Positions 51,654 to 61,510 of a stretch of 64,000 bases of DNA are shown here, piece by piece (within the stretch, counting starts at the first letter, position 1; each line of letters starts with the position of its first letter). The translations under genes were made by a program, and so were the position numbers. The DNA lies in the NCBI RefSeq assembly GCF_030323265.1, contig NZ_CP104992.1, positions 991,501 through 1,055,500 of the forward strand. The letters are read 5' to 3'. A model generated the notes under the pieces. That model did not search any database and had not been told where the DNA came from. It saw nothing but the letters and a program-made list of their open reading frames with translations. This DNA is from Terrirhizobium terrae. Lineage in GTDB: Bacteria; Pseudomonadota; Alphaproteobacteria; Rhizobiales; Rhizobiaceae.

Positions 51654-51960
51654 GCGCGTTCAGCGCTTTTCCAGACCATGTAAGACTGACCGTCCGCCTG
51701 ACACCCAACGGCGGACGGGACGCGATAGACGGCATCGAGACGGATGCCGAAGGCCAGGATCACCTGAAAGCCCGCGTCGCCGCCGTGCCCGAGAACGGCA
51801 AGGCCAACAAGGCGCTGATCGCGCTTCTTTCCAAGAAACTCCGAGTTGCGAAAAGCGCCGTCGGTTTCATCTCCGGCGAAACCGCGCGTAAAAAATCCTC
51901 CGGATCGATGGTGACCCGGAGGATTTGTCGGAAAGGCTCAGAGCCCTGAGCGAAGGCTGA
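51650..51960 (+). CDS. DUF167 (YggU) family protein (frameshifted)
   Basis: A 103-residue DUF167 protein after repair. Its GTG start (51650) overlaps the YggT stop (GTGA). Core motifs are [20 protein letters not shown] near residue 10, [20 protein letters not shown] near 40 and [14 protein letters not shown] near 70. The A run near 51892 has six A where seven are needed. Repair gives [20 protein letters not shown] and the stop at 51958-51960. Function unknown; the gene is usually coupled to yggT. Confidence 0.88.
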
Positions 51961-51963
51961 AGC

Positions 51964-52497
51964 TTACTTCGAGGCCTTGTAGCGGTCGATGGCCTCGGTG
52001 ATGAGACGCTTGGCAACATCCACATCCTGCCAGCCGCCGATCTTCACCCACTTGCCGGGTTCCAGATCCTTGTAGTGCTCGAAGAAGTGCTCGATCTGCT
52101 TCAGCGTGATTTCCGGCAGATCGGTGTAGTTCTTGACCTTGTCGTAACGCTGGGTCAGCTTCGGGACCGGCACAGCCAGGATCTTCTCGTCCTTGCCGCC
52201 ATCGTCTTCCATGATCATCACGCCGACCGGGCGCACGTTGATGACGCAACCCGGCACCAGCGGACGGGTATTGCAGATCAAGACGTCGCACGGATCACCG
52301 TCTTCCGACAGCGTGTGCGGGATGAAGCCGTAATTGCCCGGATAGGTCATCGGTGTGTAGAGGAAACGGTCGACGATCAGCGCGCCGGCTTCCTTGTCCA
52401 TCTCGTACTTGATGGGCTGGCCGCCGACCGGAACCTCAACGATGACGTTGACGTCTTCCGGCGGGTTCTTGCCAATGGAAATTGCATCGATACGCAT
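51964..52497 (-). CDS. ppa: Inorganic pyrophosphatase
   Basis: Intact 177-residue family I pyrophosphatase hydrolysing PPi to drive biosynthesis. The signature is [18 protein letters not shown] near residue 65. Metal-binding carboxylates also occur in [14 protein letters not shown] near 98, and [20 protein letters not shown] near 29 supplies phosphate-binding lysine/arginine. Start at [10 protein letters not shown] (52497), preceded by GAGGA; the in-frame ATG 12 bases earlier is less well spaced. Stop-to-stop convergent with DUF167 across three bases. Confidence 0.96.
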   Translation of the reverse strand: MRIDAISIGKNPPEDVNVIVEVPVGGQPIKYEMDKEAGALIVDRFLYTPMTYPGNYGFIPHTLSEDGDPCDVLICNTRPLVPGCVINVRPVGVMIMEDDGGKDEKILAVPVPKLTQRYDKVKNYTDLPEITLKQIEHFFEHYKDLEPGKWVKIGGWQDVDVAKRLITEAIDRYKASK

Positions 52498-52622
52498 TTT
52501 GATCCTCAATCAGGTTCAATTTCAATCAAAACGTCGATAGCGGGAATTGCCTGGCAAGGCAATAAGTCTCTGATTGCGCACGTAAGATGTGGCAGAATCT
52601 TGCTCTTGGCGAGTAGATTACG

Positions 52623-53135
52623 TCAGGCTGCGGGCCAGACGAAGCCGAGCTTGCGCAGTTGGGTACCGCCAAAATCTTCCATGCCTTCGACCGCATCCAC
52701 GCCGCCGTGGCGACGGAAAAAGCTGCTGGCATGCTCGCTGTCTTCAAGGCACCAGACGACGAGGCCTTCGCAACCGAGCGACTTCAGCAGCCTGCGGCTT
52801 TCGCCGAACAGGCGGCGACCAAGCCCGATGCCCTGAAATTCGGGACGTAGGTAGATTTCGTAGATCTCGCCGTCATAGGGGAGCGCACGCGCCCTGTTGA
52901 GGCCGATCGTCGCGTAACCGGCGATCTTGCCGGCGACATCGAGAACCAGCAACGTCGCCGGGCCATCGGTTGCCTTGCGCCACCAGCCCTCGCCGCGACG
53001 CTCCAGCATCTGGGTCAGAGGCTTATGCGGAATGAGACCCGCATAGGCCTGTGCCCAGGCTTCCCGGTGCACTTCCGAGATAGCTCGCGCGTCTTGCGGA
53101 TCAGCCCGCCGAACATCGATCGACAACGTCTTCAT
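52623..53135 (-). CDS. GNAT-family N-acetyltransferase
   Basis: A 170-residue GCN5-related acetyltransferase. The acetyl-CoA motif is IYEIYLRPEFQGIGLGRRLF near residue 90, and the C-terminal block is VVWCLEDSEHASSFFRRHGG near 125. The N-terminal AISEVHREAWAQAYAGLIP motif resembles RimI-type and stress-linked acetyltransferases. The acceptor is unknown. It lies on its own, 125 bases upstream of ppa on the same strand. Confidence 0.85.
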   Translation of the reverse strand: MKTLSIDVRRADPQDARAISEVHREAWAQAYAGLIPHKPLTQMLERRGEGWWRKATDGPATLLVLDVAGKIAGYATIGLNRARALPYDGEIYEIYLRPEFQGIGLGRRLFGESRRLLKSLGCEGLVVWCLEDSEHASSFFRRHGGVDAVEGMEDFGGTQLRKLGFVWPAA

Positions 53136-53285
53136 AACGCAACTTTAGGTCCAGCCGTGCCCAACCCGCTACTGATCTTCCATTAACCAGACGGATTGCC
53201 CACAGGGTTTTCATGGGGACAACGCCGGTGACGTTAACGCCTTTTTAACCTTCGTAACAAGCCTTGAGCGACGCGAGGACACAAG

Positions 53286-53314
53286 AAAAAACCCCGGCAT
53301 TGCTGCCGGGGTTT
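53286..53314 (-). terminator. Rho-independent terminator of typA
   Basis: Arms AAACCCCGGCA and TGCCGGGGTTT with a TTGC loop, followed on the minus strand by TTTTTTCTTG. It sits 23 bases past the typA stop. Confidence 0.92.
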
Positions 53315-53337
53315 GAAAGCATTGAAATGCTGCTCTT

Positions 53338-55162
53338 TTAAAGAGCTGCCTTCGACTTGTCGAAGCGCTTGCGGTCGTTCGCATCAAGATAGATCTTGCG
53401 AAGACGGATCGACTTCGGCGTGACTTCCATCAGCTCGTCGTCCTGGATCCAGGAGAGAGCGCGGTCGAGCGTCATGCGGATCGGCGGGGTCAGGCGAACG
53501 GCTTCGTCCTTGCCGGCCGAACGGATGTTCGTCAGCTGCTTGCCCTTGAGAACGTTGACTTCGAGGTCGTTGTCACGGGTATGAATACCGATGATCATGC
53601 CCATGTAGACCTTGTCGCCCGGCTCGATGATCATCGGACCGCGGTCTTCCAGGTTGAACATGGCATAGGCAACCGCCTCGCCTGCCTGGTTGGACAGGAG
53701 AACGCCATTGGTACGACCGGCAATCTCGCCCTTGTAAGGCTGGTAGTCGTGGAACAGGCGGTTCATGATCGCCGTGCCGCGCGTGTCGGTCAAAAGTTCC
53801 GACTGGTAACCGATCAGGCCGCGGGTCGGAGCGAGGAACTTCAGACGAACGCGGCTGCCGCCCGAAGGACGCAGTTCGGTCATCTCGGCCTTGCGCTCGG
53901 ACATCTTCTGCACGACGACGCCGGAATGTTCTTCATCGACGTCGATGACGACTTCTTCGATCGGCTCCATGGTTTGGCCGGTCGTTTCGTCCTTGTGCAT
54001 GACGACGCGCGGACGCGACACGGCAAGCTCGAAGCCTTCGCGGCGCATGGTTTCGATCAGAACGGCAAGCTGAAGTTCGCCGCGGCCGGATACGTAGAAC
54101 GAGATCCTTGCCTTCGGCTTCTTCGATCTTCAGCGCAACGTTGCCTTCGGCTTCCTTGAACAGGCGGTCACGGATGACGCGCGAGGTAACCTTGTCGCCC
54201 TCGGTGCCGGCGAGCGGCGAATCGTTGACGATGAAGGACATGGTGACCGTCGGCGGGTCGATCGGCTGAGCCTGCATGGCGTCGGTGACCGACGGATCGC
54301 AGAACGTGTCGGCGACGGTACCCTTGGAGAGGCCGGCGATAGCGACGATGTCACCCGCGATCGCTTCTTCGATCGGCTGACGCTCGATGCCGCGGAATGC
54401 GAGGATCTTGGAGATACGGCCGGTTTCGACCGTCTTGCCGTCCTGGGACAGAACCTTGACGGCCTGGTTCGGCTTGATCGAGCCGGAAGCGACGCGACCG
54501 GTGATGATACGGCCGAGGAACGGGTTGGCTTCGAGAAGCGTGCCGATCATGCGGAACGGACCTTCTTCGACCTTCGGCTCCGGAACGTGCTTCAGCACGA
54601 GATCGAGCAGCGGCGCCAGGCCTTCGTCCTTCGGGCCTTCCGGGTTGAAGTTCATCCAGCCGTCACGACCCGAACCGTAAAGGATCGGGAAGTCGAGCTG
54701 TTCGTCGGTGGCATCGAGGTTTGCGAACAGGTCGAAAACTTCGTTGATGACTTCTTCGTGGCGACCGTCCGGACGGTCGATCTTGTTGATCGCGACGATC
54801 GGCTTCAGGCCGACCTTGAGCGCCTTGCCGACGACGAACTTGGTCTGCGGCATCGGGCCTTCAGACGAGTCGACCAGAACGATCGCGCCGTCCACCATCG
54901 AGAGAATGCGCTCGACTTCGCCACCGAAGTCGGCGTGGCCGGGGGTGTCGACGATGTTGACGCGAACGCCCTTCCATTCAACCGAAGTCGCCTTCGCAAG
55001 AATGGTGATGCCGCGTTCCTTTTCGAGGTCGTTGGAGTCCATGACGCGTTCTGCAACGCGCTGGTTCTCGCGGAACGAACCGGACTGCTTCAGGAGCTCG
55101 TCAACGAGGGTCGTTTTGCCATGGTCAACGTGCGCGATGATCGCGATGTTGCGAAGTGCCAT
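53338..55162 (-). CDS. typA: Ribosome-associated GTPase TypA/BipA (frameshifted)
   Basis: Translational GTPase of 607 residues after repair, acting on 50S assembly and stress adaptation. G1 IIAHVDHGKTTLVDELLKQS is at the N-terminus, G2/G3 around RGITILAKATSVEWKGVRVN and IVDTPGHADFGGEVERIL, and G4 in AINKIDRPDGRHEEVINEV near 130. The EF-G-like C-terminal domains follow (GRGELQLAVLIETMRREGFE; LAPTRGLIGYQSELLTDTRG). One extra base near 54105 shifts the frame; removing it gives GKDSFYVSGRGELQLAV. Start MALRNIAIIAHVD at 55162. Ends before a strong terminator. Confidence 0.96.
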
Positions 55163-55282
55163 ATTGGGGTTCTCTGAAGTTGGGGCGCGCAAAAGGGAGG
55201 AGGCGCCTAATTTCGTTGGCGCGCTCTTACCCTGTTTTTCGCCTTAGCGAAAGGGGGCGAGCGCACAGTGGGCTTTTGATCA

Positions 55283-56962
55283 CTATTCGGCCACCAATCC
55301 GCTGCGCCTCAGAAGCGCCAAAAGCATGAGCGGCAGGAGGGTTGTGATAAGAATGGCGATGAAGGCCATGGCCATGCCGAGCCCGATCGATCCCTGCTCG
55401 AACTGCCGCCAGATAAAGGTCGCGATCGTCTGCATGCCGACCGGGGCGATGACGACGGAGGCAACAAGTTCGCGTGAGGCGAGCGCAAAGACGAGCAGCA
55501 TGGCGGAAGCGAGGCTCGGAAAGACCAGCGGCAGAAGGATACGCCGAAAGGCCGTGACGCTGGAGGCGCCGAAGACGCGGGCCGCGGCTTCCAGATTGTC
55601 GCCGATCTGCTGGAAGGCGGCCGTCGCATAACGCATCGGCTGCGGCAGCAGGATGCAGCAATAGGCGAGAAGCAGGATGAAACCGGTATTGTAGGGCGTC
55701 ACCGGAAGCCAGGGCATGTTCCAGGCGAGGATCAGGCCGACAGCGACGACGATGCCGGGAAGCGCGTTGGGAATGATCGTCAGCGTATCGATCGCCAATC
55801 GCCCGCGGATCTTGGTTTTCACCACGGTATAGGCGGCGGTGACGCCGATCAGGCCGGTGATCAGAGCCGTACCGATCCCGAGCGAAAAGCTGTTGGCGAG
55901 CGCGCCAAGCGCCCCGGCGCTGTTGTGGAAGACCAGGGCAAAATTGCCGAAGCTGAGATTGTCGAGTGCAAGCCCGCCTGAGATCGTCCGGGACAGGGCG
56001 GTCGCCAGGATCGACAGCAGCGGCACGCCCGTTGCCAGGAACGAGACGACAGCGAAGGCCAGCACGACCGGCAGCTTCATTGCACCCAGAGGTCGTTTGT
56101 CCTTTGCCATCGGCTTGCCGTTGACCGTCTGATAGGAACGGCGCGACAGGATCCAGCGCTGGCCGAGGAAGGTGACGAGCGACAGGCTAACCAGCAGCAG
56201 AGACATGATGGACGCGCCCGGCAGGTCGATCGGCCAGTCCGAAATGCGAAGATCGATACCGGTGACGAGAACCTGGAAACCGGCGCGGCGGCCAAGCGCT
56301 GCCGGCGTGCCGTATTCCTCGATCGCGGCGGCAAAGACCAGCATCAGGCTGGCAGCGAGCCCGGGAGCGGAAAGTGGCAGCGTGATGCGCCAGAAGGCCT
56401 TGGCCGGCGTGGCGCCGAAGACGCGACCGACATCGGCATAGCGCGCGCCGACCGCTTCTACCGTGCGAGACACGGCAAAATAGACGACGGGAAAGGTGTT
56501 GAACGCCATGACCACCGTCATGCCGGCCAGCGAAAACAGGAAGGATGCGAGATTGAAGCCAAAGATCTGCTGCAGATAGCCGCGCGGTTGCAGCGTCATG
56601 ATCCAGCCGAGCGTGGCGATATAGGGCGGGATCATGAATGGCACGAGCAGGAGCACGTCCCAAAGCGGCGCCAGCGGCACGCGATAGAGCGCGCGAAACA
56701 CGCCGAGCGGCACGGCAACCAGCGCCGAGACCAAGACGACGCAGGCACCGAGCAGGATCGTGTTGCCGGCCATGCCGATCAGCGCAGCGTCATTCAGCGT
56801 CGCGACGAAGGAGGAGAAAGGGCCCGAAAACGAGCCCTGTCCGAGATTGGGGAAAACGGCCTGCAGGACGACCGCGGTGAAGGGAATGGCGACGACGAGA
56901 ACCAGTCCCGCAATCGCCAGCGAGGCGGCCGGAGCCGACCCGCCACTAGCATGTCCCTTCAT
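55283..56962 (-). CDS. ABC importer permease, fused two-domain (FbpB/PhnV-like)
   Basis: A 559-residue permease with two binding-protein-dependent transport domains in one chain, so a single gene provides both membrane halves (about twelve helices). The cytoplasmic EAA-type loops read AVGARYADVGRVFGATPAKA (near residue 185) and EAAARVFGASSVTAFRRILL (near 455). This layout is typical of iron(III) and 2-aminoethylphosphonate/spermidine-like uptake systems. It follows the binding-protein gene by 24 bases. Intact. Confidence 0.9.
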   Translation of the reverse strand: MKGHASGGSAPAASLAIAGLVLVVAIPFTAVVLQAVFPNLGQGSFSGPFSSFVATLNDAALIGMAGNTILLGACVVLVSALVAVPLGVFRALYRVPLAPLWDVLLLVPFMIPPYIATLGWIMTLQPRGYLQQIFGFNLASFLFSLAGMTVVMAFNTFPVVYFAVSRTVEAVGARYADVGRVFGATPAKAFWRITLPLSAPGLAASLMLVFAAAIEEYGTPAALGRRAGFQVLVTGIDLRISDWPIDLPGASIMSLLLVSLSLVTFLGQRWILSRRSYQTVNGKPMAKDKRPLGAMKLPVVLAFAVVSFLATGVPLLSILATALSRTISGGLALDNLSFGNFALVFHNSAGALGALANSFSLGIGTALITGLIGVTAAYTVVKTKIRGRLAIDTLTIIPNALPGIVVAVGLILAWNMPWLPVTPYNTGFILLLAYCCILLPQPMRYATAAFQQIGDNLEAAARVFGASSVTAFRRILLPLVFPSLASAMLLVFALASRELVASVVIAPVGMQTIATFIWRQFEQGSIGLGMAMAFIAILITTLLPLMLLALLRRSGLVAE

Positions 56963-56986
56963 GATGCTGTCCCCTGCCCGAGCGTC

Positions 56987-57946
56987 TTACTTGCCGCCGA
57001 AGATCTTGGTGATCTCGCCGAGCGTTTCCTTGCGCTTGCCGTAGACGGCAGCGTTGTCGAACTTCAGCAGCTTGAGGTCGCCGATCAGCGGACGGTCGGC
57101 CGGGATGTCGGTGCGGGCCGGCATCAGCATCTGGGCGGCAACCATCTTCTGGCCTGCGTCGGACAGCATGTAGTCGATGAACTTCTTCGCCTCGTCCTGG
57201 TTTTTCGACCAATTGAGGATCATCGCCGGACGCGGCGCGATGACCGTGCCGGATGCCGGGAAGACAACCTCGACCGTTTCGCCCTTCTTGGCGGCGGCGA
57301 GCGTGATGTAGTCGACGGCACCGAAGACGGCAGCCTTGGCGCCCTGCAGCACCGGGTTCAGCGCTTCGGCATTGGCGCCGGCGATGATCGCGCCATTGGC
57401 CTGCAGGTCCTTGAACAGCTTGAAATCGTCCTGGCCGGCGAAAGCGGCGGTCAGTTCGAAGGACGAGCCGGACTGGGCCGGGTCCGGAATGTTGACCATG
57501 TCCTTGTATTCCGGCTTGGTCAGGTCAGCCCATTCGGACGGCTTCGGCGTGCCGCTCTTGGTGTTCCAGGCAATGCCGAGCGCCGAAATGCCCTGGGCGA
57601 CGGCCGTGTCGGTCTTCAGGAAATCCGGAACCTTGGCAGCGTTCGGGCTGGTATAGGACACGAGCCAGCCGCGCTTGGCGAAGTCCGTCGCGGTATCCCA
57701 GGATGCCGAGATCAAAACGTCGACAACCGGGTTGGACGCCTCGGCTTCGATACGGGCCATGACCTTGCCGGTCGTCGCCTGGAAGACGTTGACCTTTATG
57801 CCGGTCTCCTTGGTGAAACCTTCCGACATCTTGTCGATCAGGCTCTGCGGGCCGGCGGTATAAACGGTGATGTCGGCATGGGCGACGCCGGCCAGAAGCG
57901 TGGCGGCAACAACGCCGAGGGTAAGGCTCTTCAGCGACTTAAACAT
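56987..57946 (-). CDS. ABC importer periplasmic binding protein (AfuA/FbpA-like)
   Basis: A 319-residue extracellular solute-binding protein of the iron/phosphonate/thiamine-type cluster. The signal peptide MFKSLKSLTLGVVAATLLAG ends at VAHA, followed by DITVYTAGPQSLIDKMSEGF. Domain landmarks are GISALGIAWNTKSG near 115 and NSW-like ILNWSKNQDEAKKFIDYMLS near 243. The twin tyrosines that coordinate Fe(III) in FbpA are not present at the expected place (VFGAVDYITLAAAKKG), so ferric iron is doubtful. The true start is ATG 57946, 13 bases after the ATPase gene. Ligand unassigned; an aminoethylphosphonate-like compound is possible. Confidence 0.87.
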   Translation of the reverse strand: MFKSLKSLTLGVVAATLLAGVAHADITVYTAGPQSLIDKMSEGFTKETGIKVNVFQATTGKVMARIEAEASNPVVDVLISASWDTATDFAKRGWLVSYTSPNAAKVPDFLKTDTAVAQGISALGIAWNTKSGTPKPSEWADLTKPEYKDMVNIPDPAQSGSSFELTAAFAGQDDFKLFKDLQANGAIIAGANAEALNPVLQGAKAAVFGAVDYITLAAAKKGETVEVVFPASGTVIAPRPAMILNWSKNQDEAKKFIDYMLSDAGQKMVAAQMLMPARTDIPADRPLIGDLKLLKFDNAAVYGKRKETLGEITKIFGGK

Positions 57947-57959
57947 ATCCCAAAATCTC

Positions 57960-59051
57960 CTATTGGGGTGAGGGCAGAGAGTTTTCAAACCAGCGGACCT
58001 GGTTGGAATCGATGGCGAGCCCGACGCTTTCCCCGGGCGCAGCTTGATGCGGCTCAGGACCTGCAGCTCGACATGGTCGGTACCGACAAGCGAGACGGTG
58101 GCCAGATGCCCATCGCCGCGGAATTGCGAACGCAGCACGGTCGCCGCCAGACGGCCGGATTGAACGTCGCCGGGCGTGATCGCCGCGACAGGAATGAGCA
58201 CGCGGGCGGAATCCGAAGCATCGGCCGCAGCCGGCATCAGCGCGATGTCGCTGCCTTTGAAAATCCAGCTCACCGCGACGCTCCAGCTCGGCAATGCCGC
58301 CGAGCCGCAGGAAGTCGGCGACTTCTGGCGTGGCAGGATTGGCGATCAGTGCATCCGGCGAGGCCAGCTGTTCCACGCGACCGGCGCGCATGACGGCGAC
58401 CTGGTCGGCCAGCGTCAGCGCTTCCGAGTGATCATGAGTGACGTAGATCGCGGTGAGGCCGAGCGAGGCGATCAGTTCCGCCAGTTCGCCCACCATGTTT
58501 TCGCGCAGCTCGCGGTCGAGGTTGGAAAGCGGCTCGTCGAACAGGATGAGCTGCGGCTCGGCGACGATGGCGCGGGCGATCGCCACGCGCTGCTGCTGGC
58601 CACCGGAGAGATCGCTCGGGCGGCGATCGGCGAAGGCAGAAAGCCCGACGCGGTCCAGTGCCCGCATGGTCCGCGCCTGCCGATCGGCACGGCCGACGCC
58701 GCGCATTTCGAGAGGAAAGGCAACATTGCCGCCGACCGTCATATGCGGCCAGAGCGCATAGTCCTGAAAGACCATGCCGAGATTACGCTTCTCCGGCGGA
58801 GCGAAGGCACCGCTCGCGGCATCCGCAACGACCTTGCCCGCGATGGAGACTGAACCCTTGCTTGGTGCCAGCAGGCCCGCAACCAGACGCAGGAGCGTGG
58901 TCTTGCCGCAGCCGGATGGGCCGAGCAACGCCAAGGTCTTGCCGCGGCCAAGGGCGATGTCGATACCCTTCAGCACCGCCGTCTGCCCGTAATGCAGCTG
59001 GAGGTCAGCCGTCGAAACAGCGGCGGAGGTCGCGTTGGGCTCAGAAGTCAT
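57960..59051 (-). CDS. ABC importer ATP-binding subunit (middle segment out of frame)
   Basis: A 363-residue ABC ATPase of the FbpC/PotA type. Walker A LALLGPSGCGKTTLLRLVAG is near residue 38, the signature PSDLSGGQQQRVAIARAIVA near 140, Walker B QLILFDEPLSNLDRELRENM near 162, and the H-loop TAIYVTHDHSEALTLADQVA near 197. A C-terminal TOBE-like regulatory region follows. Two compensating shifts put about 58043-58280 out of frame. Near 58280 a base seems extra (or two missing); repair gives AVSWIFKGSDIALMPA. Near 58033 one G is missing; repair gives IKLRPGESVGLAIDSNQVRW. First gene of the three-gene importer. Confidence 0.9.
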   Translation of the reverse strand: MTSEPNATSAAVSTADLQLHYGQTAVLKGIDIALGRGKTLALLGPSGCGKTTLLRLVAGLLAPSKGSVSIAGKVVADAASGAFAPPEKRNLGMVFQDYALWPHMTVGGNVAFPLEMRGVGRADRQARTMRALDRVGLSAFADRRPSDLSGGQQQRVAIARAIVAEPQLILFDEPLSNLDRELRENMVGELAELIASLGLTAIYVTHDHSEALTLADQVAVMRAGRVEQLASPDALIANPATPEVADFLRLGGIAELERRGELDFQRQRHRADAGCGRCFGFRPRAHSCRGDHARRRSIRPSGGDRAAFAIPRRWASGHRLACRYRPCRAAGPEPHQAAPGESVGLAIDSNQVRWFENSLPSPQ

Positions 59052-59194
59052 GAAAAACCGGCATCGGGAGGGCGATGCCGGTTGATTATTAAGCGTCGAT
59101 GACAGTCATGTGACAGCCGCCCACTCAAGGTCGCCATACAGGGTGATAGAAACCCAGAGTAGAGCCAGACCTACAAATCGAGACCCCTGCTCAA

Positions 59195-61282
59195 CTAGGC
59201 GTCGCCGCCAGCAAGTTCTGCGATCATGGAAAGGCCGCGCTTCTTCAGCATCGCCTCCGGATCGGGCAGCTTGCCACGGAAGGCTTTGTAGGTGACTTCC
59301 GGGTCGATGGAACCGCCGACCGAATAAACATTGTTCTTCAGCTTGCGCGCCGTCACCGGATCGAACACGTCGCCGACCTCCTCGAAGGCAGAGAAGGCAT
59401 CCGCATCGAGCACTTCCGACCACATGTAGGAATAATAGCCGGCCGAATAGCCGTCGCCGGAGAAGACATGCTGGAAATGCGGGGTGGCGTGGCGCATCAC
59501 GATCGAGGCAGGCATGTTCAGTTCCGCCAAGACCTCGGCTTGGACGGCCATCGGATCGTCGACAACCGCCTTCGTATGAAAGGCCATGTCGACCAGCGCC
59601 GAAGACGTATACTCGACGGTGGCGAAGCCGGCATTGAAGGTGCGCGCCGCCAAAACCTTGTCGAGCAGATCCTTCGGCATCGGCGCGCCGGTCTCGTAAT
59701 GCACGGCGTATTTTTCAAGAATTTCCGGCACCGTCAGCCAGTGTTCGTAAAGCTGCGACGGCAGTTCGACGAAATCGCGCGAGACGCCGGTTCCCGAGAC
59801 GGACGGGTAGGTGACATCTGACAGCATCCCATGCAGCGCATGCCCGAACTCATGGAACAGCGTGCGGGCGTCCTCGAGCGACAGCAGAGCCGGCTTGCCT
59901 TCGGCGGGCTTCGCGAAATTGCAGACATTGTAGATGATCGGCAATTCACCAACCGAACCGTTCTTCAGCGGCAGCTTGTGCTGCGACTGGAAGGAACTCA
60001 TCCAGGCGCCCGAGCGCTTCGAGGAACGGGCGAAATAGTCGCCGAGGAACAGCGCCTTCAGCTTGCCCTCGCCGTCGTAGATCTCGAACACCCGGACATC
60101 CGGATGATAGACGGGCACTCCCTTGACCTCTTTCGCCTTGATGCCGAACAGCCGGCCTGCGACATCGAAGCAGGCGTCGATGACCTTTTCAAGCTGCAGA
60201 TAGGGCTTCAGTTCCGATTCCGAGAAGGAGAAGGTGCGCTCCCGCAGCTTCTCGGCATAATGGCGCCAGTCCCACGGCATGACCGGATGGTTCTTGCCTT
60301 CCTCGGCAATAAGCCCGGCGAGGCTCGCCTCTTCCTCCAGCGCCTTGCTGCGTGCCTTGTCCCACACCTTGTTGAGAAGACTGTTCACGGATGCAGCGGT
60401 CTTGGCCATCGTGTCGTCGAGCTTCAGCGCCGCGTAATTGTCGTAACCGAGCAGCTTTGCCTTCTCTGCGCGAAGCCCGAGCGTCTCGCGCACGATGGCG
60501 ATATTGTCCCGTTTACCGCCGTTCTCGCCGCGCGCCACCCAGGCCTTGAAGGCCTGTTCACGGAGATCTCGGCGCGCCGAGAAGGTGAGGAACGGATCGA
60601 TGATCGAACGCGACAACGTCACCGCATAGCCGCCCTGCTCGCCGCGATCCTTGGCAGCCGACGCCATCGCGTCTCGCAGGAAGGTCGGCAACCCTTCAAG
60701 GTCCGCCTCTTCCGTCAACAGAAGCGACCAGTCCTTCTCGTCGCCGAGGACGTTCTGGCCGAACTGAGCGCCGAGGCCGGCGAGCTTCTCATTGATTTCC
60801 GCCAGCCGGTCCTGCTCGGCCTTTTCCAGCTTGGCGCCGGCCTTGACGAAGCCCTTCCAGTGGCGCTCAAGCACACGTTCCTGTTCGAGCGTTAGATCGA
60901 GTTCCTTGCGCTTGTCCCAGAGCGTGTCGATGCGGGCAAAAAGCGCCGCATTGGTGCCGATCTTGGAATAATGGCGCGACATCTTCGGCGCCATCACGCG
61001 TTCCAGAGCCTGGATCGTGTCGTTGGTATGGGCACCGGCCTTGCCCCAGAACAGCGAGGATACCCTGGACAATTCGTCGCCGGCGACTTCCAGCGCAACG
61101 ACGGTATTGTCGAAAGTAGCAGGCTCCGGATTGCCGCTGATCGCATCGATCTCCGCCTCGTGGCTGGCAATCGCGGCGTCGAAGGCCTCCGCGAAATCCT
61201 CGTCCTTGACCAGATCGAATTTCGGAAGGCCGTGGTGACCATCCCATTCGACGAGAGCGCGATTGACGGGAGCCTGGGCCAT
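59195..61282 (-). CDS. M3-family oligopeptidase (peptidyl-dipeptidase Dcp/oligopeptidase A-like)
   Basis: A 695-residue zinc metallopeptidase, cytoplasmic because no signal peptide is present (MAQAPVNRALVEWDGHHGLP). The zinc motif is RTLFHEFGHALHGMLSDVTY near residue 470. The downstream glutamate ligand region is SVSGTGVSRDFVELPSQLYE near 490, and a substrate-binding YSAGYYSYMWSEVLDADAF follows near 625. These enzymes degrade short peptides from protein turnover and signal peptides. It stands alone between the ABC importer and a divergent MarR gene. Intact. Confidence 0.93.
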   Translation of the reverse strand: MAQAPVNRALVEWDGHHGLPKFDLVKDEDFAEAFDAAIASHEAEIDAISGNPEPATFDNTVVALEVAGDELSRVSSLFWGKAGAHTNDTIQALERVMAPKMSRHYSKIGTNAALFARIDTLWDKRKELDLTLEQERVLERHWKGFVKAGAKLEKAEQDRLAEINEKLAGLGAQFGQNVLGDEKDWSLLLTEEADLEGLPTFLRDAMASAAKDRGEQGGYAVTLSRSIIDPFLTFSARRDLREQAFKAWVARGENGGKRDNIAIVRETLGLRAEKAKLLGYDNYAALKLDDTMAKTAASVNSLLNKVWDKARSKALEEEASLAGLIAEEGKNHPVMPWDWRHYAEKLRERTFSFSESELKPYLQLEKVIDACFDVAGRLFGIKAKEVKGVPVYHPDVRVFEIYDGEGKLKALFLGDYFARSSKRSGAWMSSFQSQHKLPLKNGSVGELPIIYNVCNFAKPAEGKPALLSLEDARTLFHEFGHALHGMLSDVTYPSVSGTGVSRDFVELPSQLYEHWLTVPEILEKYAVHYETGAPMPKDLLDKVLAARTFNAGFATVEYTSSALVDMAFHTKAVVDDPMAVQAEVLAELNMPASIVMRHATPHFQHVFSGDGYSAGYYSYMWSEVLDADAFSAFEEVGDVFDPVTARKLKNNVYSVGGSIDPEVTYKAFRGKLPDPEAMLKKRGLSMIAELAGGDA

Positions 61283-61510
61283 GGAATCTTCCTTCTGCGA
61301 AAATGACTGGTGGTAAGCATAGGATAAGGTACGCCTGCATCAAGTGTGAGGCGGCACGCATCCCTGCAATAAGCCAACGGCAAAAATGATGGATATCGGC
61401 GATGTGTCCACCCCATCATTTCAATCCTAACCGTCTTGGGTCACGTAGACGTGCCGCAGCCGCGGCGCTTTTCCATTTGCGCTACAACTGAAAGATAGTA
61501 AGGCAGACTT

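Noticed and set aside
56588..58393. A 601-codon plus-strand open frame opposite the ABC importer
   Set aside because: It is antisense to a permease and a binding protein with clear motifs; the composition is that of a shadow frame.
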